Below the pieces are notes generated by a model, which had not been told where the DNA came from, searched no databases, and was given only the letters and a program-made list of their open reading frames with translations. From contig CANKYU010000006.1 of the NCBI GenBank assembly GCA_947488295.1, positions 1 to 64,000 on the forward strand: a stretch of 64,000 nucleotides of DNA. The letters run 5' to 3'. Positions 55,458 through 64,000 of this stretch are shown piece by piece; position 1 is the stretch's first letter, and each line of letters opens with the position of its first letter. The translations under genes and the position numbers were made by a program. The DNA is from an uncultured Anderseniella sp. (GTDB taxonomy: Bacteria; Pseudomonadota; Alphaproteobacteria; Rhizobiales; Aestuariivirgaceae).

Positions 55458-55618
55458 GGTGGGTTGCTTCCTTTCGAATTGAACTGCGCAGGAGGTCCTG
55501 AGCGATGCGCGCAGTAAAACGAACGGATTGCGGACGTTCAATTTCAGATCGTCCAGAATTTTTGACCGATCGTCCTGATTTGTTGTGAGTGGCTGGATTT
55601 TCATGTAGCAAGGGACGC

Positions 55619-56566
55619 ATGGACCTACTGAGCGACATCCTGTCTCGAATGCAGCTTGCCGGCACCTTGTACTTCCGCACGTCATTCACCTCGCCGTGGA
55701 GTATTGCTGTGCCGTCATTTGAAAACGTGGCACGGTTTCACTTTGCCCATCGCGGTCGCTGCTTTGTCAGGGTCAGCGGCGGCGATGAACCGGTGCAGCT
55801 GGAGCAGGGTGATCTGATCATCATCATGCGCGGTGCCGGGCACACGCTGTTTTGCGATCCGCGCACCGAAAACGAGGCGGTCCAGCTGGACCGGGTCGTC
55901 CAGGAGTCCGGGTTTACCGGCAGCGGCACACTTGTTTACGGAGCACTGGGGACAGATCAGGAGACCCAGCTTGTTTGCGGGCATTTTGCGTTTGAGAAGA
56001 ATGCCCGCCATCCATTGCTGGACGCGCTGCCTGATTACATCCATGTCCGCGATTATGGCGGTGCTGCGGGCACCTGGATGGAGAACACCCTTCGCGTGAT
56101 CGGCGCAGAGGCCGGCAATGGCCAGATGGGAAGTGACATGATTGCGCTGAAACTGTCCGAGATCGTGTTTGCCCAGGCACTGAGAACCTATCTGGCGTCC
56201 AGCGGCGCAGACAAGCCTGTGCTTGCCGGTTTTACCGATCCCGCCATTGCCAGGGCGCTGGAAGCCATTCACAAGGACCCGTCGCATGGCTGGTCACTCG
56301 AAACCCTGGCCAAAACAGCCGGTCTGTCACGGACTGCATTTGCAGCCCGCTTTACCGCGACCATGTCCAATACCCCGATGGGCTATGTTACCCAGTGGCG
56401 CATGCAGATTGCCCGCCAGCGACTGGCGGTATCCCGACTGCCGATCATCGATATTGCCGAAGAAGCCGGCTACCAGTCGGAAGCTGCTTTCGGGCGGGTG
56501 TTCAAGAAGCAGATGGGCGTAGCGCCAGCCAGCTACCGGCGCCAGGTTCGGCAGTTGCCAGTGTGA
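55619..56566 (+). CDS. AraC-family transcriptional regulator with cupin_6 domain
   Basis: The 315-residue protein has an N-terminal cupin-type sensing domain of the AraC_binding_2/cupin_6 kind (about 15-195, with FHFAHRGRCFVRV and LEQGDLIIIMRGAGH). A C-terminal AraC helix-turn-helix pair follows (about 205-305), where LETLAKTAGLSRTAFAARF is the first helix-turn-helix and IIDIAEEAGYQSEAAFGRVF the second. AGGGACGC lies before the ATG at 55619. It is divergent from the DUF4142-cupredoxin pair and may control it. Confidence 0.88.
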   Translation: MDLLSDILSRMQLAGTLYFRTSFTSPWSIAVPSFENVARFHFAHRGRCFVRVSGGDEPVQLEQGDLIIIMRGAGHTLFCDPRTENEAVQLDRVVQESGFTGSGTLVYGALGTDQETQLVCGHFAFEKNARHPLLDALPDYIHVRDYGGAAGTWMENTLRVIGAEAGNGQMGSDMIALKLSEIVFAQALRTYLASSGADKPVLAGFTDPAIARALEAIHKDPSHGWSLETLAKTAGLSRTAFAARFTATMSNTPMGYVTQWRMQIARQRLAVSRLPIIDIAEEAGYQSEAAFGRVFKKQMGVAPASYRRQVRQLPV

Positions 56567-56648
56567 CTTCCCGTCCATTGGCGCAGCGTCCGCGTTCCTG
56601 TATCAGTCAGTTTAGTGCCAATGTTCAACACGGATTGATCGGTCTTCC

Positions 56649-57224
56649 ATGCTGCTGTTTTTCGCTGTCGTTCTGTTTGCGGTTATTCACCTCATCCCGG
56701 CGTTTCCCTCACTCAAGGCGCGCCTGAAGGACAGGCTCGGCAAAGCCTACGGTATGTTGTTTGCCGCAGGCTCGATCGTGTCACTGGTGCTGATCGTGCT
56801 TGGCTGGCAGATGGCGGACCGGACCCAGGTCTATGATTCTCCGGCCTGGGGGTTCTCGGCCAATCTTGCCTTGAGTTTCGTGGCGTTTCTGCTCATTGGC
56901 GTGTTTCTGTTTCGCGGCAAGGCGCGCCAGGTACTGCGCCTGCCGCTGGCCATGGCGGTGGTGTTGTGGTCAACCGGTCACTTGCTGGCCAACGGTGACA
57001 AGGCCAGCATCATCCTGTTTGGCGGACTGCTGGCCTATGGGGCAATCCATCTCGCTGCCGGTTTCGCGCAAGGCTTCAGGCCATCACCGGAAGTGCGCCA
57101 GGGACACGATGTCATCGCGCTGTTCGTCGGAGTTGCGCTGTACGGTGTCATGATCCAGATGCACCTGCATATCATTGGGGTGGCGCTGTTTTCCATTCAG
57201 GACATGGCGATCTTTGCCAACTGA
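56649..57224 (+). CDS. NnrU-family membrane protein (second copy)
   Basis: This 191-residue protein has six likely membrane helices. It shows the NnrU features VIHLIPAFPSLKARLKDRLG at the start and LRLPLAMAVVLWSTGHLLANGDKAS near residue 105. It is a divergent paralogue of the gene at 53996-54562. Its 3' end overlaps the MOSC gene start by 11 bases, suggesting coupling. The two NnrU genes flank a cupredoxin, a DUF4142 protein and a regulator. Confidence 0.83.
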   Translation: MLLFFAVVLFAVIHLIPAFPSLKARLKDRLGKAYGMLFAAGSIVSLVLIVLGWQMADRTQVYDSPAWGFSANLALSFVAFLLIGVFLFRGKARQVLRLPLAMAVVLWSTGHLLANGDKASIILFGGLLAYGAIHLAAGFAQGFRPSPEVRQGHDVIALFVGVALYGVMIQMHLHIIGVALFSIQDMAIFAN

Positions 57225-57708
57225 TCCCGACACCGCCGGACGCCTCATCGGCATAGCGCGCCGGGCGGCGCGGCTTGAGCCCATGCAGGAACTGCAATCC
57301 GGCGAGGTGAGTGTTGCTGCCGGTCTTGCAGGTGATCACAAGGGGATGAAATTTCCAAACCGGCAGATCACTGTTCTGGCGGTGGAGGCATGGCGTGAAG
57401 CTGCGCGGCAGGCGGGTGAGCCGGACCTGGCGTGGACAGCGCGCCGGGCAAATTTGCTGGTGCAGGGCGTTGATCTGCCGCGTGCAGCAGGCGGCGTGCT
57501 GCGCATTAATGATGTGGTGCTGGAAGTCACCAGCCAGACAGTTCCCTGTAAGCGCATGGATGATGCCTTGAACGGTTTGCGCAAGGCATTGCACCCGGAC
57601 TGGCGTGGCGGTGTGTCGTGCCGGGTACTGGAAGGCGGCCGGGTCATGCTGGATGACCGGGTCGAAGTGCTGGTTTCTCCACCGCAACGAGTGATAAGAT
57701 TGCCCTGA
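57214..57708 (+). CDS. MOSC-domain protein
   Basis: The 164-residue product fits a MOSC domain: LAGDHKG near residue 38, RRANLLVQGVDLP near residue 78, and SQTVPCKRMDDA near residue 110 with the conserved cysteine. MOSC domains handle sulfur or molybdenum-cofactor-related groups. No ATG is available before the conserved region; the TTG at 57214, inside the end of the NnrU gene, is the best start but lacks a strong ribosome-binding site. The coding frame is otherwise intact. Specific substrate is unknown. Confidence 0.78.
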   Translation: MPTDPDTAGRLIGIARRAARLEPMQELQSGEVSVAAGLAGDHKGMKFPNRQITVLAVEAWREAARQAGEPDLAWTARRANLLVQGVDLPRAAGGVLRINDVVLEVTSQTVPCKRMDDALNGLRKALHPDWRGGVSCRVLEGGRVMLDDRVEVLVSPPQRVIRLP

Positions 57709-57745
57709 ACGAATATCCTGTGTCTGCCAAGGAGCCTGATTGCCA

Positions 57746-58564
57746 ATGTCCGTCCAGAAACAGGTCCGCCGTCTGACCGCCCCAGACATTGCCGGCCGCA
57801 AAAATGCTGAGCCCGTTGTTTCATTGACGGCTTACCATGCCCACACTGCAGGTATTGCCGACAAATACTGCGACTTTCTTCTGGTGGGTGACTCGCTTGG
57901 CATGGTGATGCACGGCTTTGAATCAACCGTGCCGGTGCCGCTTGATCTTATGATTATGCATGGCAAGGCGGTTGTGCGCGGATCCGAGCGCGCCCTGGTG
58001 GTGGTCGATATGCCGTTTGGGACTTATGAGGAAAGCCCGGCTGTTGCCTTCCGGAATGCGGCGCGGATCATGAAGGAAACCGATTGTGGAGCGGTGAAAC
58101 TGGAAGGCGGCACCCATATGGCCGAAACCATCCAGTATCTGGTACAGCGTGGCATCCCGGTGATGGCGCACATCGGCCTGACGCCGCAGTCCATCAACAC
58201 GATCGGCGGTTTCAAGACGCAAGGCCGTCAACGGGACCAGTGGGCTGCAATAGAAGCCGACGCAAAGGCCGTGGCCGAGGCTGGCGCATTCAGTGTTGTA
58301 CTGGAGGCAATGGCTGAACCACTTGCTGCGCGGATCACCAAATCCATAGCCATCCCGACAATCGGCATTGGCGCGTCGGCTGCCTGTGACGGGCAGATCC
58401 TTGTCATGGAAGACATGTTGGGCCTGAGCCCGCGGGTGCCGAAATTCGTCAAGGAATTCGGCAAGGTTGGACGTGCCATTGAACGTGCCATCAAGCTGTA
58501 TTCGCAGGATGTGCGGACCCGTACATTCCCGGCACCAGAAAACACCTATGATGTAAAGGACTGA
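57746..58564 (+). CDS. panB: 3-methyl-2-oxobutanoate hydroxymethyltransferase
   Basis: This 272-residue enzyme adds a hydroxymethyl group from 5,10-methylene-THF to ketoisovalerate, the first step of pantothenate synthesis. It has the TIM-barrel motifs CDFLLVGDSLGMVMHG, the metal-binding aspartates, DCGAVKLEGG and MAHIGLTPQSIN. An AAGGAG sequence lies 11 bases before ATG 57746 and five bases before TTG 57740, so the true start may be the TTG. panC is not adjacent. The multicopper oxidase gene follows at 10 bases, suggesting co-transcription. Confidence 0.96.
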   Translation: MSVQKQVRRLTAPDIAGRKNAEPVVSLTAYHAHTAGIADKYCDFLLVGDSLGMVMHGFESTVPVPLDLMIMHGKAVVRGSERALVVVDMPFGTYEESPAVAFRNAARIMKETDCGAVKLEGGTHMAETIQYLVQRGIPVMAHIGLTPQSINTIGGFKTQGRQRDQWAAIEADAKAVAEAGAFSVVLEAMAEPLAARITKSIAIPTIGIGASAACDGQILVMEDMLGLSPRVPKFVKEFGKVGRAIERAIKLYSQDVRTRTFPAPENTYDVKD

Positions 58565-58574
58565 GGCAATATCA

Positions 58575-59981
58575 ATGCGCTTGAACCGTCGCCACATGCT
58601 TGCCGGAACCGCTGCAACCTTTGCCGTAACTGGTGGTGTGCCTGTAATGCTGCAGGCAGAGGCAGCGAGTGACGGATTCACCGAGCTGAAAATCCGGAAG
58701 GTGCCGAGGGTCATCCTTGAAGGGGGCAAGGAGGCTCGACTGTGGACCTATAACGGTATCAATCCAGGTCCTGAAATTCGCGTCAGACGCCATGACCAGG
58801 TGAAGGTTCGCCTGATCAACGGGCTGGATGAACCCACCATGCTGCATTGGCACGGCATCCGCATCGATAATGCCATGGACGGCTCACCATTGACGCAAAA
58901 CCCAGTCCAGCCGGGGGAATCCTTTGAGTATGTCTTCACCGCTCCCGATGCCGGTACGTACTGGTATCACCCGCATATCAACTCTTCCAGACAGGTCGAG
59001 CATGGTCTGTATGGCGCTCTGATCGTCGAAGAGAAGCAACCGCCTGCCGACACCGAAGAGCTGACGCTGGTGCTGGACGACTGGCTGCTCAACGATGACG
59101 GCACCATCAATCAGAAGGCCATTGGCGACATTCGCATGGCAGCCCACGCAGGCAGGCTCGGGAACTGGTTCACTGTCAACGGCAAATCCCGGCCCCGCCT
59201 TGCCGCGCCCGCGAACAGGCGTCTGCGCCTGCGGCTGATCAACTGCGCCAATGCACGCGTCATGAATTTGCAGATCAAGGGCGCAGAACCGTTCGTCGCC
59301 GCGCTGGACGGTCAGCCCTTGATCGAAACACGCGCGCTGGGGACAAGCCCGTTGCAGCTCGGACCCGGGGGCAGGGCCGACCTGATGATCCGGCGCGGTT
59401 CCGATGAAATCGTTCTGGCGAACCTCAACCAGAACAATGAACCACTGGAAGTCGCATACATTGATCGCACCGGTGATCCGGGCGCAGCAGATACCGGCCC
59501 CATTGCAGCCTTGCCGGTAAACGGTTTGCCGGCAACCCTGGACATTGCCGGCGTCACGCCAAGTGAACTGGTCATGGAAGGTGGCGCCATGGGCGGTCTG
59601 GCAGGGGCGAAACTGCGCGGTCGGGACGTTGATATGCGCGAACTTGTGCAAAACGGCATGGCGTGGGCATTTAATGGTGTGGCTGGCATGACCGAAGAGC
59701 CGTTTGCCAGCCTGAAGAAGGGCGACACGGCCGTGTTTGATTTTGTCAACAAGACTGCCTGGCCCCATGCCATGCATTTGCACGGTCATCATGTGCTGCC
59801 GCTGACCATTGATGACAGGCCGATTGCCAACCAGGACTGGCGTGACACGGTCCTCATGTCGGCGAACTCCAGCATGCGTGTGGCGTTCGTTGCCGACAAT
59901 CCCGGCAAATGGATGCTGCATTGCCACATGCTGGAACACCAGGCGGCAGGTATGATGACGTGGATTAATGTCGAAATTTGA
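58575..59981 (+). CDS. Tat-exported multicopper oxidase
   Basis: The 468-residue protein starts with a twin-arginine signal (LNRRHMLAG, about 1-30). It then has three cupredoxin domains with all four copper motifs of laccase-type oxidases: LHWHG near residue 95, WYHPH near 135, WPHAMHLHGHH near 395, and HCHMLEHQAAGM near residue 450, giving type 1, 2 and 3 copper sites. It resembles the CueO/SufI branch. Substrate could be Cu(I), iron or a phenolic, and no methionine-rich insert is evident. It follows panB by 10 bases, an unrelated gene, so the pairing is probably incidental. Confidence 0.9.
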   Translation: MRLNRRHMLAGTAATFAVTGGVPVMLQAEAASDGFTELKIRKVPRVILEGGKEARLWTYNGINPGPEIRVRRHDQVKVRLINGLDEPTMLHWHGIRIDNAMDGSPLTQNPVQPGESFEYVFTAPDAGTYWYHPHINSSRQVEHGLYGALIVEEKQPPADTEELTLVLDDWLLNDDGTINQKAIGDIRMAAHAGRLGNWFTVNGKSRPRLAAPANRRLRLRLINCANARVMNLQIKGAEPFVAALDGQPLIETRALGTSPLQLGPGGRADLMIRRGSDEIVLANLNQNNEPLEVAYIDRTGDPGAADTGPIAALPVNGLPATLDIAGVTPSELVMEGGAMGGLAGAKLRGRDVDMRELVQNGMAWAFNGVAGMTEEPFASLKKGDTAVFDFVNKTAWPHAMHLHGHHVLPLTIDDRPIANQDWRDTVLMSANSSMRVAFVADNPGKWMLHCHMLEHQAAGMMTWINVEI

Positions 59982-60115
59982 TTGTCACTGCGGTACTGCC
60001 TATATCGTGATCAACTCAATTTGCCTTGATCGGTTTGAACGCCTGCTTTACCCAAGGCGCAACGAAGCGCGGCGAATTGAAAATTGCCGCCTCTTTTCAA
60101 CACGTGGATTGACCG

Positions 60116-60787
60116 ATGAGTGACGATGGACTGTTTCGTGAGGTGGATGAAGAAGTCCGCCGCGACAAGCTAACCCAGATTTGGGATCGCTTCGGCACGC
60201 TGATTATTGCCGGCTGTATTGGCATCGTTGTCCTTGTTGGCAGCTACAAGGGCTGGCAATACTGGCAGGCCCAGCTGGCGGAAAAAGCCGGTATGGAATG
60301 GTACAATGCCATCACGCTTTCCGCTGCCGGCAAGACCGCCGAGGCGGACGCGGCCTTCGATGAAATCACCAAGTCCGGACACAAGGGCTATTCGGTACTG
60401 GCAAAGCTGTCTCAGGCGGCGCGCCTGGGCCAGGATCGCAACACGGCAGAAGCTGTGAGGATTTACGATGGCGTGGCGGCTGACACTGCTGTCGACCAGC
60501 CATTGAGGAATCTGGCGCGCATACGTGCGGCCTATCTGCTGGTCGATACAGACAGCGTTGCCGACCTGACATCGCGATTGTCCGGTCTGGATGGCAGCAA
60601 TTCCTCATGGCGTCACGCCGTGCGCGAAATTCTGGCGCTGGCTCATGTACGGGCGGCTGATTACAAGGCTGCCGATGAGCAGCTCAAGCTTATCCTCGCC
60701 GATCCGGCGACACCTGCCGCCATGCGGACACGCACCGTGCTGGTGGCTGCGCAGATCCAGTCGGCATTGCCGCCGAGTACCAATTAG
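60116..60787 (+). CDS. YfgM-like tetratricopeptide membrane protein
   Basis: The 223-residue product has a short cytoplasmic N-terminus (VDEEVRRDKLTQIWDRFG), one membrane helix (about 28-48) and a periplasmic helical TPR-like domain. This matches the YfgM/ancillary SecYEG subunit family, which interacts with the translocon. It lies 14 bases before der. In many proteobacteria bamB sits between yfgM and der, but here there is no room for it. Confidence 0.85.
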   Translation: MSDDGLFREVDEEVRRDKLTQIWDRFGTLIIAGCIGIVVLVGSYKGWQYWQAQLAEKAGMEWYNAITLSAAGKTAEADAAFDEITKSGHKGYSVLAKLSQAARLGQDRNTAEAVRIYDGVAADTAVDQPLRNLARIRAAYLLVDTDSVADLTSRLSGLDGSNSSWRHAVREILALAHVRAADYKAADEQLKLILADPATPAAMRTRTVLVAAQIQSALPPSTN

Positions 60788-60801
60788 AAAGTTCCGATTC
60801 C

Positions 60802-62259
60802 ATGGCCTCCCAGACGGCACAGGCCGGACGGCTTCCCACACTTGCTATTGTCGGAAGGCCGAATGTCGGCAAGTCGACACTGTTCAACAGGTTGACCGGC
60901 AAGCGCCTGGCGCTTGTCGATGATCGCCCTGGTGTGACTCGTGACCGGCGCGAGGGTGATGCCAGCATCGGCGGGCTGAAGTTTCGCATCGTCGATACCG
61001 CGGGTCTGGAAGACGCCGGGCCGGAGACGTTGGCGCGGCGCATGACCGAACAGAGCCGCGAGGCTATTCAACAGGCGGATGTCTGCCTGTTCATGATCGA
61101 CGGCAGGGCCGGGGTCACGCCATCGGATGAACATTTTGCCGAATTGGTCCGCAAGACCGGTAAGCCGGTTATTGTCGCTGCCAACAAGGCAGAGGGCGGC
61201 AAGGGCGAAGCAGGCCGTCTGGAAAGCTATTCGCTGGGCCTTGGCGATCCGGTCGCAATCTCCGCGGAACATGGCGAGGGCCTGGGTGACCTGCATGACG
61301 CGCTGGAAGACGCCTTCAGACTTCATGGCCCTGCTGGCGATGCGACGGATTTCGATGACGAAGCAGACAGTTTTGATGATGTCATCGCGTTTGATCCTGA
61401 CGATGAGGATGCCGGTGATGGCCTGACCCCCGACAGACCCTTGAGGCTCGCGATAGTCGGCAGGCCAAACGCCGGGAAATCCACGCTGATCAACCGGCTG
61501 GTCGGCGAGGAGCGCATGCTCACCGGTCCGGAGGCCGGCATTACCCGCGACGCGATTGGCCTCGACTGGGAATGGAACGGACAGCGCATCAAATTGTGGG
61601 ATACCGCAGGCATGCGCAAGAAGGCGCGTGTCAACGACAAGCTGGAAAAAATGTCGGTGTCCGATGGCCTGCGCGCCATCAAGTTCGCCGAAGTGGTTGT
61701 GTTGCTGATCGATGCGACGCAGCCGCTGGAAAAGCAGGATCTGCAACTGGCATCGCTCATGGCGCGTGAAGGCCGGGCAATGGTGCTGGCAATCAACAAA
61801 TGGGACCTGGTCGATGAAAAGGACGCCCTGCGCCGTGACATCGAACTTGAGGTCACGCGGCTTCTGCCCCAGGTGTCCGGTATTGCTGTCGTGACTTTTT
61901 CCGGTCTGAGCGGCCGCGGTGTCCACAAGCTGATGCCAGCCGTGATGGAAACCTACAAGTTGTGGAACATGCGGATACCGACCAACAAGCTGAATGGCTG
62001 GCTGGAAGAGCAGATCCAGCGCCATCCACCCCCGGCGCCCGGTGGCCGGCGCATCCGCCTGCGTTACATAACCCAGGTGAACGCCCGTCCGCCGACCTTC
62101 GTGGCGTTCTGTTCCAATGCGTCGAACATGCCGGAAAGCTACAACCGTTACCTGATCAACGGCCTGCGTGAAGACTTTGGCTTGTGGGGTGTGCCTGTGC
62201 GCATCAACCTGCGCGAGGGCAAGAACCCGTATGCGCACAAGGCGAAGAAACAACGCTAG
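60802..62259 (+). CDS. der: Ribosome-associated GTPase Der (EngA)
   Basis: The 485-residue protein has two tandem GTPase domains, each with a P-loop (GRPNVGKST near residue 20, GRPNAGKST near residue 225), G3 (DTAG) and G4 (NKAE, NKWD) motifs, followed by a KH-like domain (about 395-480). Double-GTPase Der is essential for 50S ribosome assembly. The acidic linker of about 40 residues between the GTPase domains is somewhat long. The stop codon lies within a stem-loop at 62256-62273. Confidence 0.96.
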   Translation: MASQTAQAGRLPTLAIVGRPNVGKSTLFNRLTGKRLALVDDRPGVTRDRREGDASIGGLKFRIVDTAGLEDAGPETLARRMTEQSREAIQQADVCLFMIDGRAGVTPSDEHFAELVRKTGKPVIVAANKAEGGKGEAGRLESYSLGLGDPVAISAEHGEGLGDLHDALEDAFRLHGPAGDATDFDDEADSFDDVIAFDPDDEDAGDGLTPDRPLRLAIVGRPNAGKSTLINRLVGEERMLTGPEAGITRDAIGLDWEWNGQRIKLWDTAGMRKKARVNDKLEKMSVSDGLRAIKFAEVVVLLIDATQPLEKQDLQLASLMAREGRAMVLAINKWDLVDEKDALRRDIELEVTRLLPQVSGIAVVTFSGLSGRGVHKLMPAVMETYKLWNMRIPTNKLNGWLEEQIQRHPPPAPGGRRIRLRYITQVNARPPTFVAFCSNASNMPESYNRYLINGLREDFGLWGVPVRINLREGKNPYAHKAKKQR

Positions 62260-62273
62260 GGTCCTGACCCTAG
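62256..62273. terminator. Stem-loop between convergent der and hydratase genes
   Basis: CTAGGGT at 62256-62262 pairs perfectly with ACCCTAG at 62267-62273 around a four-base loop. The der stop codon lies in the first arm. It sits between two convergent genes (hydratase stop at 62289) and would be read by transcription from both sides. No T-run follows on either strand, so it may be an mRNA-stabilising or partial terminator structure rather than an intrinsic terminator. Confidence 0.4.
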
Positions 62274-62288
62274 GCGATTGTAACGACT

Positions 62289-63050
62289 CTATTTGTAACG
62301 CGCGCTGACTTCGCCGAGCTCGGCGCAGGTGCTGATGATCTCGTCTTCAGGGTCTACGTAGACCAGCCCGGTTACGACCCCGGTTGTGACCACATCGCCC
62401 GCTTTCAGCATAAGGCCGTGAACGTTGAGGTAGTTTGCAAGCCAGGTTAGCGCAATGTCGGGTCCACCCAGCGCGTTGGCGCCGATGCCGTGAGTGGCAG
62501 GCTGGTCGTTTCTGGCGACGACAAGCTCCAGTGCCGCATAGCGGCCTGCCGGCAACACTTCATTTGCCGGCCCGAGCACAAATGCATCATTGCACCCGCC
62601 GTCAGCGATATTCCACATATTGCCGTCTTCGAGGCCACCCGGCAGCCGCCGGTTGACCAGTTCCAGCGACAGGTGAACCGATGCTGCTGCCGCGAGCACA
62701 TCTTCGGCAGAATGTTCGGTGGACCCGGATGGAAGGTCGCGTGCCATGGTAAAGGCAATTTCAGGTTCAACCAGGCGAATGGCTGCCTCGCTTACCGGCA
62801 CGTCGCCATCGTCTGGATATGTGCGCTCGGCATAGATCGGGCCAGGGAAGGGGCCGTCTGCGCGCAACATCTCCTGAGCCATCTTGCTGGTGCAGCCGAT
62901 CTTCCAGCCGGTTTGTGTCCACCCGGTCAATCGCGCCGCATCACATTGAACCTCGAATGCATGGGCTTCATCCCGCGGCGCATCGCCTGGATAAGTGTTC
63001 AGTTTGCTGCCTTGCGTTCGCGCGTCCGCCAGCGCTTGTGCAATGTTCAT
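62289..63050 (-). CDS. 2-keto-4-pentenoate hydratase / fumarylacetoacetate hydrolase-family enzyme
   Basis: This 253-residue protein matches the MhpD/HpaH-type hydratases of aromatic meta-cleavage pathways: GWKIGCTS near residue 49, RLVEPEIAFTMARDLP near residue 92 with metal-binding acidic residues, and the terminal GDVVTTGVVTGL segment. No other aromatic degradation gene is nearby, so the physiological substrate is uncertain. It starts four bases after the SDR gene stop, and both are downstream of purF on the minus strand. Confidence 0.82.
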   Translation of the reverse strand: MNIAQALADARTQGSKLNTYPGDAPRDEAHAFEVQCDAARLTGWTQTGWKIGCTSKMAQEMLRADGPFPGPIYAERTYPDDGDVPVSEAAIRLVEPEIAFTMARDLPSGSTEHSAEDVLAAAASVHLSLELVNRRLPGGLEDGNMWNIADGGCNDAFVLGPANEVLPAGRYAALELVVARNDQPATHGIGANALGGPDIALTWLANYLNVHGLMLKAGDVVTTGVVTGLVYVDPEDEIISTCAELGEVSARYK

Positions 63051-63054
63051 CGGT

Positions 63055-63786
63055 TCAACTCCGCTGTGTCAGTACGCCGTTCCTGAATTCATGAATGCCA
63101 CCGTTGCCGGTTGCATCCGGGGAGCATAGCGAAATCATCGCGTCCGCCAACTGCTCCGGCGTGGGCAGGGTTGACTGGTCTTCACCGGGCATTGCCTGGC
63201 GCCGCAGTCGCGTGGCAACCGGGCCCGGGTCCAGCAGGTTTGCTGTTGCGTTGGTTGTCTCCAGTTCCGCCGCCCAGGTGCGCACCAGCATGTTCAGCGC
63301 TGCTTTTGAGGCCGCGTAACCGCCCCAGTAGGCCGTTGCCTTGTGATCTGCACCAGAGGTCACAAAGATGGCACGTCCGGCGTCCGACGCCCTGATCAGC
63401 GGTTCCAGGGACCGGATCAGCCGGTAATTCGCCGTTACATTTATGGCCATCAGGTCGTCGAAAGTTTCCGGCTTCAGATGCTGCAGCGGCGTCAGTGCCC
63501 CCAGTATTCCCGCATTTCCGACCAGTATGTCGAGCTTGCCCCAGCGTTCCGCGATGGGGGTGCCCAACCGGTCAATGCCGGCAAAGTCCTTGATATCAAG
63601 CGGCACCAGTGTGGTGCTTCCTCCGCTTGCCTGTATGTCGTCATCAAGTTCTTCAAGCCCGCCCACCGTGCGTGCGGTGGCAATCACATGGGCGCCTTCA
63701 CGCGCAAGTCTCAGGGCAATGGCCCGCCCGATACCCCTGGATGCGCCTGTAACAAGCGCAATGCGCCCAGCCAGTGATTTTGCCAT
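63055..63786 (-). CDS. Short-chain dehydrogenase/reductase (SDR)
   Basis: The 243-residue protein has the classical SDR Rossmann fold: VTGASRGIG near residue 15 for NAD(P) binding, LVGNAGILG near residue 86 (variant of NNAG), and a YAASKAALN active-site segment (Tyr-x-x-x-Lys) with its serine in VTSGADHKA. Length is normal. AGGAAG precedes ATG 63786. It lies 49 bases downstream of the purF stop, an arrangement seen in many alphaproteobacteria. The substrate is unknown. Confidence 0.88.
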   Translation of the reverse strand: MAKSLAGRIALVTGASRGIGRAIALRLAREGAHVIATARTVGGLEELDDDIQASGGSTTLVPLDIKDFAGIDRLGTPIAERWGKLDILVGNAGILGALTPLQHLKPETFDDLMAINVTANYRLIRSLEPLIRASDAGRAIFVTSGADHKATAYWGGYAASKAALNMLVRTWAAELETTNATANLLDPGPVATRLRRQAMPGEDQSTLPTPEQLADAMISLCSPDATGNGGIHEFRNGVLTQRS

Positions 63787-63835
63787 GGATCGCTTCCTGA
63801 TCTTCAAATGGGACGTGAAACCCGGCGAGCCCGGT

Positions 63836-64000
63836 TCAACCGGCTTCGGCCAGCAGAGACAACTGATGCGGGTTGCCGCCGTCGCTATAGTCGGTCAACG
63901 CGGTCGGGTAGTCTCCGGTAAAGCAATGATCGGTGAATTGCGGACGCACGGCATCGCGCTTTTCATAGCCGGTTGCGCGGTAGATACCGTCTACCGACAG
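63836..64000 (-). CDS. purF: Amidophosphoribosyltransferase, C-terminal end (partial)
   Basis: The 54 codons before the stop at 63836-63838, open to the window edge, encode LSVDGIYRATGYEKRDAVRP followed by QFTDHCFTGDYPTALTDYSDG. This matches the C-terminal tail of PurF, which makes phosphoribosylamine from PRPP and glutamine in purine synthesis. The rest lies beyond base 64000. Confidence 0.88.
   Translation of the reverse strand: MSVDGIYRATGYEKRDAVRPQFTDHCFTGDYPTALTDYSDGGNPHQLSLLAEAG

Noticed and set aside
1..64000. CRISPR arrays, prophage or insertion sequences
   Set aside because: No short regularly spaced palindromic repeats, transposase, integrase or phage structural genes were seen.

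Overview
The window reads as chromosomal DNA of a moderately GC-rich alphaproteobacterium, probably a marine member of the Rhizobiales/Hyphomicrobiales. This is an inference. It rests on the housekeeping set (purF-SDR, der behind a YfgM-like gene, RlmE behind a Ppx/GppA gene, guaB, guaA, panB), paired IalB-like secreted proteins, NnrU proteins, and caspase-like proteins of the kind common in rhizobial genomes. There is no rRNA, CRISPR array, insertion sequence or recognisable phage gene; the only tRNA is tRNA-Gln(CTG).

Region 1 (1-14.3 kb) is a type I secretion locus. It holds the 3' part of a giant repeat adhesin (more than 3,098 residues, cut by the window edge) ending in RTX-like glycine-rich repeats, followed by a TolC-like outer-membrane protein, a LapB/HlyB-type ABC exporter and an HlyD adaptor. 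Region 2 (14.5-20.8 kb) holds three FkbM-type methyltransferases, another class I methyltransferase, a large TPR/exostosin-like glycosyltransferase and a coiled-coil protein. It is probably a surface-glycan or glycoprotein modification cluster.

Region 3 (21.6-37.5 kb) is the most unusual part. Four intact signal-peptide-bearing caspase-like (C14) proteins and one caspase remnant sit with a small C2-like secreted protein, a CHASE2-adenylate cyclase, a standalone FecR protein, a four-heme c-type cytochrome ending in a DUF4384-like domain, a ferric-reductase-like flavocytochrome and an OmpA-family protein. Nearly every product is predicted to face the periplasm. The arrangement suggests an envelope-stress or redox signalling module feeding caspase-type proteases and cAMP. 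That function is inferred, not shown. The region ends at the tRNA-Gln gene.

Region 4 (37.8-49.5 kb) has a three-gene unit of unknown membrane proteins (one with a CxxCH motif), a HerA-type ATPase with a cytosolic histidine kinase, then ppx/gppA-rlmE and guaB-MAPEG-rsmB, followed by two unknown genes. Region 5 (49.6-64 kb) holds guaA, an AT-richer orphan gene, an overlapping IalB-like/DksA-like/IalB-like operon, two NnrU genes around a DUF4142-cupredoxin pair and an AraC regulator, a MOSC protein, panB, a Tat-exported multicopper oxidase, yfgM-der (without bamB between them), a 2-keto-4-pentenoate hydratase-family gene, an SDR gene and the 3' end of purF.

Calls were made by reading translated sequences and motifs by eye. 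No database search was run, so family names for the less familiar proteins are judgements.
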